Below, piece by piece: positions 34,401 through 47,321 of a stretch of DNA of 64,000 nt (within the stretch, counting starts at the first letter, position 1; each line of letters opens with the position of its first letter). The DNA is from Motacilla alba alba (lineage: Eukaryota; Chordata; Aves; Passeriformes; Motacillidae), in assembly GCF_015832195.1 (NCBI RefSeq), contig NC_052026.1, forward strand, positions 16,401,013 through 16,465,012, given 5' to 3'. A program made the translations under genes and the position numbers. The notes beneath the pieces were generated by a model. That model did not search any database, was not told where the DNA came from, and saw only the letters and a list, made by a program, of their open reading frames with translations.

Positions 34401-37400
34401 AAATATTAATCTTCCCAAGCTTGGTCTCAGGACGTGGCTGTGTGTCTGGGACACGCTGACCCATGTGGCTGGCAGATCACTGGGATGTTGGGCCTGGTGT
34501 GGGGTTTGTCTCAGACCCCTCCTGCTCAGCCCCCCAGGGTTTGGGTGCCACAGGTGCTCAGGAGGAAGGAGAAGGGAAGCTCCAAGTGCTGCCATTGCAG
34601 TGGCACTGGCTTGGGCACTCTAAGGAGAGGCTCTTGTAGACACAAGCCGTGGGAGGAGAGAGCTGAATTTTAGTCCTGCATAGGAACTTTGTTGTTGTCC
34701 TTTTTGTGCTGTCTTTATTTTTGTTTGAACCGTATCATCAGTTTGGTTTAGGCATTTAGTAACACTGCTACAGGAAGGTTTTTCTTTCTCTGAAGCACAT
34801 AAAGTCCTACTCCTGCCCTGTCTGAAGCAGCAGGAAGGATCAAGGGTTGATGTTTGAATTTGTCCCATCTCCAGACCGCAGGTTATTTATTGCCTTCTCA
34901 TAGGCTCTGCAGATCCAGTGCTGTAGCATTTCTCAGTTGTGTTACTCTAAGAGCCCTTTAGCCTTTTGAAAAGAGTCCAGAGGCTGCCTTGTCCTTCTCC
35001 TCCTTCACACATTGGGTGCTGCCCTCTGGACCATCTGAACTCATCCAGGCTGTCACTGCAGAGGAGCCACCGGTTGGTGGCCTCACAGGAGTATCTGTGT
35101 TACCTGCAGTGCTTCTGAAAAACAGCTGATAAATGAGGGGCCATGGAGAAGCTCTACTGAGCTTGCAAATTTCTGATCCTCTCATTCTAGGGAAGGCTGA
35201 GGAGCAGCATCATTCCCTGCCTTGCAGCTGCTCCCTGCTGCACAGGTAAGGATGGGTCCACACTGTCCCTTACATAAGGGTCAGTATAAAGATTTATGGG
35301 CTGTTATAGGAGATCTACTATTTTGCATTTATGGTGTTTAAATCTGAAACTTCTGGAGCTGTGGAACTGTGGGTTCTGGAACTATGTCTGCAGTGTGGAA
35401 CCACAGGTACTGGCCTAAAGAGCTGGGCAGCTTCTGGCCACCTGCTTTTCCACTGCACTTTTTGCTTTTTTTGAGAAACCAGAGATGTGAAACTGCATCC
35501 CAGTTCTTATGCCCACTGCTTCATTATCCAGAGTGGGAGCCTGATAAGCTGGAATTGTTTTACTTTTACCTTCAGAAGGAAAAACTACAACTTCTTCACA
35601 TTAGATGCTCTATCTTCAGAGTTCTCCCTCGGTAAACCATATTTATTGAGTGCCATGACTCTTGTGGGATTGGGTTAAAGAATATGAATATGTATTATAA
35701 GAATGATAACTAGTGTACTTAGTCTGACTTTGTACAGTACAAATACTCTCTTATATCTTAAGAGAATGACACAACTATTGAATAATCCAATTACGATATC
35801 TGTATTCCATGAGCCAAGTAATAGGAGGGAGTTGGAATGTGATGTCACATTGCTGCCACTCTCCTAAAGGTTCAATGTTCTGTCAAATCTAAGATCTTGA
35901 TAATTACCAGGATATAGTCAGAATATATTGCCACCTTTTCTACAAAAGGCACATTGGTGTGGTGAGGTAAAAGCACTCACCTCTTCTTTACCATCTATGG
36001 CATGCAGCTGGACAGCAAGAGTTATCCCCATCATCCAGCTGTCCTGCTCTGACTCCTGTATTACAGATGTGGTTACTGTTACAGGCTTTTTGTGTGTGTA
36101 CATCTTCTGTGGGTCCTTCTGTGCTGTGTGTGGGAATGGAGTTTTGCCTTTTATGTGTCCACCCCAAAATCTTTAGAAATTAATTGATTAATGACTTTGG
36201 GGCAGGGTTTGGAATGCTCTGATCGGAGTATGTTGAGTTACTTCTGTTTAAAACAGGGAAAAATAAGACATAAATGCTCTTTGACCTCAATCAAACTATG
36301 CAATACAGCACACCAGAGAGCTGAATTCCTTGTGATACAGAAGTGCAGCTCCTGTGTCCTTCCAAACCCAGTCCTTGGTCCAAGGTTAGGAGAGCTTGTA
36401 CTCAATGGCTGCCCAAGAATCTCATTTCCAGATCAACTCTAGTCCACTGCTTTTGCTCCTGCCCCCTTGCCAGGCCCAGCAGTTCAGCTGGGTCAGGTTG
36501 TTGGGTGTTTTGGCTCGGAATGATGTGATCTCCATGTGTGTCCCTCCTGTTGTCCCATGGTGTTGTCAGCTGGAGCTTGTCCTGTACTCCCCCAGTGCAG
36601 CTTTACCCACTGGGGCCACTTCACCGCATTTGCACCTCCCTGCCCTATAGCATGTCAGGTATTTGGGGTTTGCTGTGCCCCCTGGGTTAGTGTTGTCTTG
36701 CTTTCCCTGTCTCAGTCAGTAGTGGATCTGGTGCTTACAGTAAAGAATCCCTGTAATGTCTCCAGTCAGTCCAAGTACGTTTTCATTTCTTCTACTTCTG
36801 TGTGAGTTTGGTTTTTTTGCTTCTGTGGCAATCCCATGTGGTCAGGACTGCTGGTAAAGGTTTTCTGTTCTCCCATTGCTTCATTTTTCCAATGAAATTT
36901 GTTCCTTGTGTTCCTCTTCTTCCCCGTTAAAAAACGGGTACAGCTTTTCCTGGTTCTGCCTCCCGTGAGGAGCTCTCCTTTCCCAGGTGATCCTGAATTC
37001 TTCATTTGCTTAACCCACCCTGGACCTCGTACACTTTCTGCCTCCTAACTCCCTTTACTATTTTGTCTCTCTTTAATTCAGATTGACCTCGATTTCTTTC
37101 TCTGATTCCAAACGGATTTTGGTGCATAGCCTGGGAGACAAGCAGGAAAGCTCTCTCTGTGCACATCCATTCCCTCCCCAGCACACGCAGTGTAAGGGGC
37201 TCAGCCTGTTCCATTCCTTCCCCCAGGTCTTTCCTAGTGCTAAGCAGACCACAGGCTGAAGCCATTTCTTTTGGTAACTGAAAATATTAGGAGATTTTCT
37301 TCTTCAGAAATAGCCACTGCAGATGAGCAGCTGGCATGAGAGAGGGTTGCTATGCTTCCATATTCAGTATTTTTAATTGAGGAACAAATAATTTATTTTG

Positions 37401-39270
37401 GGGAAAAATGTAAATTTTTTTGTATTTGTATGTCAAAGTGGCCTTTATAGGAAAAGCACATAAAATATTTAGATTAAAATTGCTTAGTTGTGTAATTTCA
37501 GTGGGGATTTTTGTATTGACAGGGTTTCTATGCATTTTTCAAAATATACTTGCTGTTTTGTGTTAGAATTATTGGAAATCTTTTAAAAAACATGTATTAC
37601 CACATTTTCCATGGTTGATCCCTTTACTATCATTCCTTTTGAATACTAAAAAGATTTTAATTAACCCTGTAAATTAATTTTCCCCACAAATATTTGCATT
37701 AAGTCAATATAATGAGTTATAGCATGGGTATGTAGCTTTAAGGGAATATGCCTAGTAGTGCAGCTTAATTCTGGAGAGATGTTTGCAGAAGGGTGGTACA
37801 GCAGCATTTCAATTGCACTTAAAACACTAAATTAGGAAATTAGGTTTTTGCTGTACCTCACTAGGGTTTTATTAAACCATGTCCATCCTGTATTGTTTAC
37901 ACTTGAGCATTATTTAACTATGTATTATTTGTGCAGTCTGCAGTTCTCTGTTCTGTCAGGATTATGTGAACATTAACAGGTAGGAAAAGTTTTGGAGTGT
38001 GTGGTGTCCTCGTGGGTTTGATGTGAGTTTGGGGAGGGAGGAGAGAGGAAAGTTAGATCCATTTGTGTATTTTTCCATTTAATTATGTACACATTTTCAC
38101 ATTGGATGAGACTGAATAACTGAAGTTACAATTGAACTGTGAGTAAAATCAGTGGTTTGGGGGTGGGGGAGATGAAGGGCTTGCAGAACCTCAGGCAAAA
38201 ACCCTTCAGCTGCACTGTGGTACAACTGCCCTGACTGCCTGTGCAAAGCATAGCCCGAGGGGACGCATCAGACCCATCCATTCTTCTGGTTTTACTTTCT
38301 CTTCTCGAGGTGTTGCTGCGAGGTTTGTTAAGTAGGACCTTCCCAGGAATGTCTGTCAACTGAGACTTGAGTTTTATAATTTTATGTTTGTAGTTTTAAT
38401 TTTTGTTCTTGTTTCTGTTTCATAGGCGATCCCACATGTTCACAGGTTAGTGTAAGTGCAGGCTTTCAGGTGTAACACCAAATGAGCGTTTTATGCAACC
38501 ATGCATTCTGTAATTGAAAAAAAATGTGCAATTCTAATGGCACTTTGACCCATTGCTGAAACACTGGGTTTTGCAATTGAACAAACTCAAAAATTGAAAA
38601 CACTCTGTGTCTTCATTAGATGTCTTGAAGGTGAAGCAAAAGGCAGTTACTCCAGTTGTACCCATGATAATTTGTTTGGGTTTTTTTTTTTTTTTAATAG
38701 TTTTATGGTCTGTTTTTAGAAAAACACTCATTTCTTGGTTTACTTTAGTTGCCGTAAATTGCCCAGTGCAGAGTCTGGTCCACCTCCATTCGTTTATTTT
38801 CATGGAGTAGTTACACAAAAACTGGTAACAGCAAGGTAGGAAAGCTCTTTGGTTACTCACCAGTAGCTTCCCTTGCAGAATTGCTTTGTGGCTCACACAT
38901 GGTATGAAAAGGGACACGGGAATTTTCCTGGATTCAGTAGCACTCGCTTTGTTTACGTGTTCAGTAGAACATTGGGTGACTAAAGGGAGGCTCCCTTTTT
39001 AAAGTATTTGACTTGTGCTTTGAGGACTTAGTTGCCACTGTGCAAATTGTGCTGTAATATTGTACCAAGGATCAGTGAAAGTGTTTTATCTTTTTTAATG
39101 TCGTTTGTATTTGACCGGGTTTTATAAATGTAAGAAAACAGAGTGTTGTATTTTGATCTGAAATTTGCGTATGGTAAAAGTAACTTTGCTTTATGTATTG
39201 GAGGTTTGTTCAGAACTTGAATCATTTTATAGAAGGGTACAGACCAAAATTAATTGTCTTAAAGGTGTTT

Positions 39271-39289
39271 AATAAATTAACCAAATAAA
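39271..39289 (+). terminator. GAN: Probable distal GAN poly(A) signal (two AATAAA)
   Basis: AATAAA at 39271-39276 and again at 39284-39289, followed by attgtttg and then ttctggttttttttt at about 39323-39338, a good downstream element. Cleavage would be near 39300-39315. Confidence 0.5.
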
Positions 39290-39310
39290 ACATTGATTGT
39301 TTGAAAACTT

Positions 39311-41940
39311 GTTAACTGCACCTTCTGGTTTTTTTTTAATTTCAAAAGGAAGAACATAGTTTTCTCTCAAGGTCTTAAAAAAAGTGAAAAAAAAGAAGTT
39401 GATTTTATAAATATCATCTCCCATGAGTTATCTGTTTTATTATTAAACATTCCAACATGCCAGAAGTTTAATCAAAGGGGAAAACCCAAAGGAAATAAAT
39501 GAAGGAGGAAAGGCAATGAGGAAATGAGGGGAGGCGGGATCAGTCCCTCCCTGGCTCTGCCCAGGCAGTAAATGCTTGTTGTTGCTGGGCCACCCCAGGA
39601 AAAATGGGAGTGGGAAGGAGCTTCTGCTCACCTGGAAAAGCTCTCATGGTTGTTTCAAGGTGTCCATTCTCCCCAGCAGTCACCTTCACTCGTCCCCTTC
39701 ACAAATACTGCTCTTCCATGTGACCTTTCAAAGCGGAGGAGAAAAATATGTGAAGCATAACTGCTCCCAAGGGCAGGTACAAACAGCTCCTTCCAGGGCT
39801 GCCTGATATTCCGACCCTTGGCTGTGTCACAGCGTGCAGACGCAACCCCTGCAAGTTCAGAGACCTGCACATTTTTAAGATGCCAAGCAGCTGCAACTCC
39901 AGTTGAGCAATATTCTACCTCCATGCTGTGCTGCTGCCTGCACTGCGGTACCGGCCCTTGCCTCTGCTGGGGCTGCTTCCCCTGGGTTTTCTCTTCAGGA
40001 ATATACCCAGAGGTCTTTCTACCTTCTCCTAAACAAAAGCACTGAGGCAAGGCCAAATGTGAGGCAGGAGTCAAGGAAAAGCTGAGGTTTGGGGCAGCTT
40101 GGGCAAGGGGAGTGAAGGGGGAAGGCAGCAGCACGGCTTCAAAGCAGAGTGCAGAAACCAGGTGCTGTAAATACATGTTCTAAAAGAGATGGTGGGAACT
40201 AGGACAGAAAAATTAATATTTGTCCCATAAATCCCTTTCCTTACTTAGTTCCACAGCCATACCAAGGTCCAGGACTGCCAGCCAGGTTGTTGCAGGGAGC
40301 CTGAGGCCTCCAGTGTAAACACAGACTGATGATAGGGAATCTCGTGTTGATTTACCCTTGTTGCTGGTGTTCCTATGGTTATGGCTGTGTAGATGGGCTT
40401 TGCCATATCTCCCCTGTCTTGCTGAGTCCTGGAAACAAAGACAGGAGGGTGAACTTGGATTTATCTTTATTCCACAGCCTGGAATCCTAACAGAAAAGGA
40501 AGAGGGCTGCTGCCTGGTTTCCTTTACCTCTTATGCAGAGAGGTGATACCACTTCTGAAGTTCCCATTTTTGCCTCTTTTTAACCCCTCACATTTTTTTT
40601 CTTTAAGTCTCACAGGAGAAATCCAGAACTGGTTCCTCAGACAGGATTTTCAGCTGAAGCTCTTGATGCCTGGGAGCAAGGCCTCTCTGTGCCTCCTTAA
40701 CTGCAAGATACTTGCCAAGAAGGCAAAGTATTAAGTTTACACAACGGGACTTGTGACTCTGGTGATTTCTGTTTCACAGGGAGTCACAGTTGTTCACCAG
40801 CTTCTACCTCACCCTGAGAGAGGAGTGTCCCATCACCTTTCTCCTGGCAGGAGTATGTTAAGAGAGGCATGCAGGTGGCAAAGGATCCCTGCAGGTTTGA
40901 GCTGCTGTAGAGGCAGTGGGGTGTGTGAGCAGCCCCAGCTTTGCTGAGCAGACTCCTCCCAGGGCTGGTGCCTCCTTGGTAAGAGGTGGCATCTGTGTCC
41001 TTTGCATAGCCCAAGTTTTGGAGCCATCTTTCAACAGGCTGAGTTTTCCAGGTGAAGAATAGGCTTCTGGCCTTCAGAATCTCAAATCAAGCAGCCAGAC
41101 CCTGCTGTTCACTAAGCTCCATTTTACTGACTTGTCCCTTTGCACAATGATCACTGGAAACAGTAAAATTAACAGAAGAATTAATTGCTGTCCAGAATTC
41201 AGTACAACCCGTAACTTTTTGTCTGGAAGCAGCTGTAAAGTAAAAAAATTAATGTGGAGTCCATGGGGTCTTGGTACAAGTCATTTGAGCTGAATGTTTT
41301 TGCCACTGCACATATTTCTCTGCTCCAGGTGAAGCCAATGGCAGCAGGACCAGAGCTGCTACTTTTGCTTTTTCCTGAGTGCGTTTGGGCGCACACATGC
41401 CAAGCTCTGTCACGTGTGGCCTCTAAGGAATCATGAACCCCAACACTGTGGGCTGGGCTGAAGGAGTTGGCTAATGGAGAATTTACGGTAAGAGCTAAAT
41501 GTATTTTTAACCACCAGGATATGCTTATCGTCAGGAAAGGGCAAGCAGCACTCCTATCTCTCCAGGGAAGGGGAAGTGTTGAGCGTGACTTTATTTTTTT
41601 TCCAACTCCTTTTCAAACTCTGAAAGGTTTTTTTTTCTTGCTGAGACATGTCGTTGGATTAAATCAGGGAGTTACAGAGACATCAATCCTGGGTCACAGG
41701 TGAAAAATATTAAATGCCAGGCGTGCAGTGTTTTTCCATTGCATATGATGTACGTTCAGGAAAGACCTTTGGAAAGAGTGCTTTGAAATGAGTCTGTTCT
41801 GCATTTTAAAATACACCAAGAGCCCGTCCAGAAGTTTTTAATTTTTTAGGACAGCTTTGATGTTCTCTGTGTTGAAGAGGAAAGCAGATTCCCCTCCTTG
41901 CACCCCACCCTGTGCCTCGGGAACAAGCAGCACATCAGGT
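39311..41940. other. Spacer downstream of GAN
   Basis: No gene features recognised. Open frames such as 39655-40176 (- strand) have no family similarity I can see, no start context of note and no splice sites that make a larger frame. Ordinary single-copy-looking sequence. Confidence 0.6.
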
Positions 41941-42870
41941 GCCTGCGATCGTGGGCTGCTTTTTGGCTCGGGGTGCTTTGCTCAGAACGGGGCTGGACAG
42001 TGTCCCCTTGTTTGTCCCCGTGCCTGCTCCTCGGACTCTGCCACCCAGGAGAGCAGCCAGGGACGCCTGTCGCCTTGTTTGTCACTGTGCCTCGTTGGAC
42101 TCTGCCACCCCAGGAGAGCACCCAGGGACGCCTCCCGAAGCGAGTCCAGGGTTCACCTCACCAGCAGCAGGGCCCTGACATTTCCCACAGCCGGCGCTGC
42201 TCTCCCTTTCCATAATCCTGCCCCGGGCCCAGGAAAGCCTCGGAACGAGACACCGCGATTTGCTCGCAGGACACAGCCACGACGCCTTTCAGGCCACCGA
42301 GGCAGGAGGGGCTCGGCTGATCCTGTAAATACCTGCTTGCCTCTTTTAGTCAGCGGTTGGAGTCACAAAGGAAAGAGACGCTTTGAAATGCTAAAAGCTG
42401 CCTGACCAAAGGGACTGAGGGAGTTCCCGCCCTGCCTCGTTCCATTCCCTCGCGCTGCCCACCCCCTCCAAACCAGTCTCGCCTGTCCTCCCGCTGTGTC
42501 CTCATCGCCTGCCGGGCTCCCTCTCCCCCTTCTCCCGGCTCCCCCCGCCCGTCCTCGGGGAAGGTGTTATGAGTCCGTCGAGCTCAGATTTAAAAGCCCA
42601 CGCACAGAAACAATGGTGCAGAGCGAGGCGGCCGGGCACCGGCTCAGCAAGGCCCATCGGGCCCTCCTTCCACGCCGCCTCGGCTTTTCCTTCAGCGCTG
42701 TTGGAAGGACCCGGCAGGATGGGAGGCTGGGCTGGGCCTGGCTGCCGCTCCCCGCGGAGGGGCTGGGTGGGTTTGTGCCGCATTTCTTCCCTTGCTGTGG
42801 CTGTGTGTCAGGGTGAATCACGGCAGCCAGGGCAGGGGAAGGCGCTCCCCGGGGACTGCGCCCTCAGAGC
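41940..42870. promoter_or_regulatory. Isolated intergenic CpG-rich island
   Basis: GC- and CpG-rich stretch (for example around 42230-42320, 42430-42560 and 42620-42790) in AT-leaning surroundings. It lies between GAN and CMIP and away from both promoters. It contains a tandem duplication (42000-42133) and a TATA-like atttaaaag (42588-42596). It could be the promoter of an unannotated lncRNA, an orphan CpG island/enhancer, or a GC-biased conversion hotspot. No coding frame with protein-family features is present. Confidence 0.5.
42000..42133. repeat. Two-copy tandem duplication (69 and 65 nt)
   Basis: Unit A 42000-42068 and unit B 42069-42133 share CCTTGTTTGTC, GGACTCTGCCACCC, AGGAGAGCA and CAGGGACGCCT in the same order. 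They differ by small indels and several substitutions, so the duplication is not recent. Confidence 0.85.
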
Positions 42871-45800
42871 AGGGGAAGGGGAAGGGCCTGTCTGTCGCCA
42901 TCGGCTGCCCGTGGAGCTGAGGGCAACGCTCTCCTCTGTGGAGGGCTTGGGCTTCAGGTGGGGCGATTCTTTGCCTCCTGCTATCTGCGCTTCAGCAGGT
43001 TTCGCTGATTTGCAATTAAATCTCCTTTCATGTTGGTTTTAATTGCCTTCTCAGTTCCCCATACTACAGAGTAATGCTGAAGAATCCATTTTTAGCCTTT
43101 CAATTAATCTCCTCCTCGTTTCAGCCGCGTCCGTGCTTTTCCCCTTGCTGTAGTAGTGTGAAATATTCAGGGAGAAATGTGAAATTCCCTCATCTGAAAG
43201 TCATGTACCACATCTTACAGCTTGGCATGAGGCACGGGAGTGTTCCTGGCTCTACCTGCTTTGAAGAGCAAACAAAGGAAAGCTGCAAGCACCACGGTGT
43301 CTGGTCTTGGCAGATGCTTTGGAGACCAGCCCATTTTCATGGAAATTAGGTTGTTGTTATTAGTTTATTTTTTTCATCAGGACCTGATTCCTCGATCACT
43401 TTTCCATTTTCATGAAGCAGTTTGTGAATCACATGTGTGTAAAAGAAGGAGTTAGCAAATGCTGCTTCCCTTTGGTGTATGGTAATCCTGCCTTCTCTTA
43501 ACTGCTCCCTGGAATTTTCCATCTTAGTATGAATATTTCAATGAAAGGTAACAAAGAAAACCCCTCACTACCTTGTACTTGTCTAAAGACAGCAGGAAGG
43601 TTGTGAAAGCTAAAATGAAAACAAAACTGGTTTGCAGTTGAATGGTTGTGTAACCCCCATGTTAAGAAATGAGAGAGCAAAGGGCTGAGGAAGAACATTC
43701 GGAGACAAACCCTTCAGGTGTGAGCAGTCGTGAAGGTTAAACAGTCCCTGCTCAGAGAGGTGTGCTGGACTCACTCCCTGGTACAGGTGTAACACTGTGC
43801 CGTTGTGGGAATCTCCTGTGCTGGAAAAGTGGCTTTAAACACAGACATGTTCCATTTGTCTCCATTTGGAGATTCGGGATCACGTGCACCACAACTCAGT
43901 TCAATGTTTACATATTTTCTCAACTTTTTTCTAACTGCTGAATGGTGTTTTATATCCTTGAGACATTAGTCTGGTGGTTGGCATAACCCAAAATCTATCA
44001 ATTTACCTGCTATCAACTGCTCCAGCTTTCTGGGCTCCTTTTTTCTTTTCCTTAATCCAATGTGTTCCTTGGAGCGGATGTAATTAAAATGGCACCACCC
44101 TCAAACTGTGGTCCGAGATGACAGATGCTCCTTGGATTTGCTTTTCTTTTGTACAAACACATTGTTATAAAGATCCTAAAGATTAACTTTTTCTTGCCTA
44201 AATAGATGCTGGGAATAACTTAGGGGTAGCATAGCTGTTGCCTACTTTATCCTTGAGTTTGAAAAGAAAGGTACAATATTATTCCAAATTTTTTCATATC
44301 TGTAGAAGTGAATTTGAACGAGAAGTGTCCTCTGTTTCCATTTTTTCAGTCTCACTGGTGGTGTGGTGAGAGAACATCTTCCTACAGGATTTCCCTGGTA
44401 CATTCAGTTCTCTGGATGTGCTTTGAATTTGCGGTTAAATGGAGAGATGTCCCCTCTTTCTCTATGACTGCATTTAACCATTGGGAAAAGACAGTTACTG
44501 GGTTGGAGTATGCTAGAATGATGTTGTTTACTAGAGGAAACAACCATCATACCAGCCACAGGCATCTCTATCCCTTTGTTGGTTTCAGAGAAATTAAGAA
44601 GGAAGGAATATTTCACAAAATTTCTTGGGCTGAATCAACACTGTGTTTCCAACTTGCAATGTCAGTGTCACTCTTGAGGCAGACCCTGGATTATGAGCAG
44701 CACTAAGATCTCAAAGTAAGGCCCCAATCCAACAACTATTTAGAGCTCTCCTTAGGCTTTTATTTGCAAAGTCTTTGCTCTGACATTGTGAGGCACCTGT
44801 GAATGTAGCAGACTGCTAGACAGGGAAGTGTTGCTTGGACCTCGAATGGTGTGTGGTTGAAAGCAGAACAGATTGGGAAATCTGAAAATTCAGAGGACCA
44901 AGGGAGTGTGTTCTCAGCAGAGCTTCTCACAGAATCTTCCACCACTCCCCCATGATACCAGCTTATTAAAGAGACCTGAAAAAAAAAAATCCCTAGTTCT
45001 TGCCAGCCTGGGTGACTCCTATCAGAGCTATGACAGGTTTATTCCATTTGCAAGTCGGAACAAGTTTCTACTCTCTTTTGAAGGTACATAATTATCAAGA
45101 TCATCCTTATTGCTACACCCCTTACCATTGCCTATAATCTTTGGGTATTTGCACTTTCCTGGCACAGTCCTGACTGGCAAAACAAAGCTTGCATGTGTGA
45201 TAAGTTTAGTGTAAGAGACTCTTTTCATTAGTCCTGGATGCCATGAATCAGAGTGATTAAGTGATTTGTCCAAAGCTCAAAGCAGATTTAGTGTTTCTGC
45301 ACTGCAGTCCTATTAAATCATGAATGTTATCAAATTCGCAATATTACCTAAAAATACTAAATCCTAATCTCATAAATGTGATCTGTCTCTGTTTGTATTG
45401 GAGGCCTCAAACCTTAACCATTTGTTTCTTCCTTTAAAAAAAAAAGAGGTACCAGTAACTTGAAATTGTGGTAATTTAAATTTTCTTCATGCTGAAAAAC
45501 TGTTGTTTGGTAACAGAAAAGCACCTAAAATTTTATCTGTTTCCCTCAGTTAATTGTCCTTGCTTTGGCCAGCTGGGGTAGCATACCTGCTGTGTGTCAG
45601 TGAGCTGCAGGTGAGAGTGCTGGAGAGCTGTTGTGAGAAACTCAGCAGAGGTGAAGACAAATGGTCCAGCAAGAGGATGGAGAATTGGTCCCTGGTGGCT
45701 CTAGTTCTGGTCCTTGCCCTTTGCACATCTATGTGACTGGCAGGTGAGAGAGAGAGGCAGATCTTTGAATATGCCAGAAAATAGTTCAGGATGATCCTCT

Positions 45801-47302
45801 GAGCTCTTGGCTTCAAAGCTCTTGATTTCACACCTTGGAGGAGCTGCTCCTGTCAGGGGAGCACAGAACTGACTGGCTCTCAGTGCTGACCCTTGATGAT
45901 TGAGGCTCTCACTCCTCCTGAATGAGGCTGTCAGAGCTCCTGCAGTAGCTCCAGAGGTTTTTTGGGGAGCAGAACCATCTGGATGGTGTGTGTGTAGACA
46001 TGGGGGAGGGAGAAAAGGCTGCTCAGGGAGGTGGCTGACACCATCATGATTGGAAGGATTTTGCTTGGAGCTTCTGCTGTCAGCTGACTGTGAGATAAGT
46101 GTGATTTTTTGCACCACTCCTGCTCTGAAACTCCCCCGTAGCTGCAGGGACAGACGGGTATGTCCTTTGCCACAGGGCCTAGTGTGATGCAACGAGATCT
46201 CACCTTTAATGCCTCAGTGCACAGCAGGGCTGCTGGAAGAAGGAAGTATGATCAAGATGAAACTACTCCTGCGCCTTTAGGCCTCCCTGCTCACTTTTTT
46301 TGCTTTTCTGGTCCTCTTAATCTTCTTCAGAAACTATGTTCTCCAGGAAAATGAACTTCCTGTGAATGCCCCTGCACTTCTGATGGCAAGAGGAATGAGT
46401 TCCTTGCCTTTCTAGGAAAGCCTCTTCAGTAGATTCACATTTCAATTTGCCTTCATGAAGCTGCTTGGTAACAAGTGGTGCCATAACCTTCTCTGAGGCT
46501 CCCCACTCAAAGTTTTTTGCAAATTGTATGTAAACTTACTTTCACCATGAGTGATAACCATGAGATAGGTCATGCTTGAATGCCATTTTGTTCATGGCTG
46601 TCCTGGGGCTCACCAGTGCCTAGTGTCCTAGCAGAGGTCCCCTGAGGCGTGCACCAAACCTGGAGCCTCCCCAAGGGGTAGGGAATGTAGGAGCAGTGGT
46701 GACTCATGAAACTTCCTGGGTTCCAGCTTACACTCCCCAAGTCCTCTTGCTGCAGCATCCAGCCCTCCCATGTGGCAGTGGAGTTGTTCTGCTGCATCAG
46801 CATCATTGTGACTCTTTTCAGAAAGGAGCTGCCTGCACCCACAGGGAAACAAACCCACAGGAGCCACTCAGTGCAAAAAACTGTGTGTGGCTGCTGTTAC
46901 AGGCAGAAATGGCCTGGCTCCCAGAATGGGATGGTGGGCTGCTTGGGTGAGCAGTGCAGGAGAATACCACATGCCCCTTCCCTCTGGTGCTGGCAGGTGG
47001 TGCTGGCCAAGCCCAGCCTGCACCCAGAGCTACCACAGCCAGGGCCACAGCTTCCCAGAGGTGCCAAGGTGTTGAAAACACATATGGACTTGGTCATGCA
47101 CTATGGACCGAGCTCCCCACTGCTTGCACACGGTGCCAAATCTCACTTCCTCCAGTGCTCTTTCAGTATTAGCAAGTCAGGTTGTGCGTCTGATGGGTCA
47201 GGGACAGGGAAGTCTGATCAGGCCTTTAGCTCTGGGTACATCTGGTGGGGTCTGCTCCCTTTCTGTGGCTCCTCCTGGACCCTATTCTTGTCTTTTCTTC
47301 CT

Positions 47303-47321
47303 TTTTTTTTTTTTTTTTTTT
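47303..47321. repeat. Poly-T tract
   Basis: 19 T in a row, with T/C-rich flanks. No adjoining retroposed gene or SINE body was recognised on either side. Confidence 0.95.

Larger units (their letters stand above)
27756..39310 (+). other. GAN: Probable extended GAN 3'UTR
   Basis: About 11.5 kb with no gene, no coding exon I can recognise and no CpG promoter. The newer human annotation, as I remember it, extends the GAN transcript roughly 10 kb beyond the older end. Here a clear AATAAA pair with a T/GT-rich downstream stretch lies 13.5 kb after the stop codon. The last 2 kb (about 37340-39310) look like a UTR: AT-rich, few CpGs, many short T-runs. Other AATAAA hexamers, for example 30447 and 33549, may be used. 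An alternative is simple downstream intergenic DNA; RNA evidence is needed to decide. Confidence 0.5.

Noticed and set aside
41857..42405. 182-codon open frame across the orphan CpG island (+)
   Set aside because: GC-rich sequence has few stops by chance, and the tandem units differ by a non-multiple of three, which would break a conserved protein repeat.
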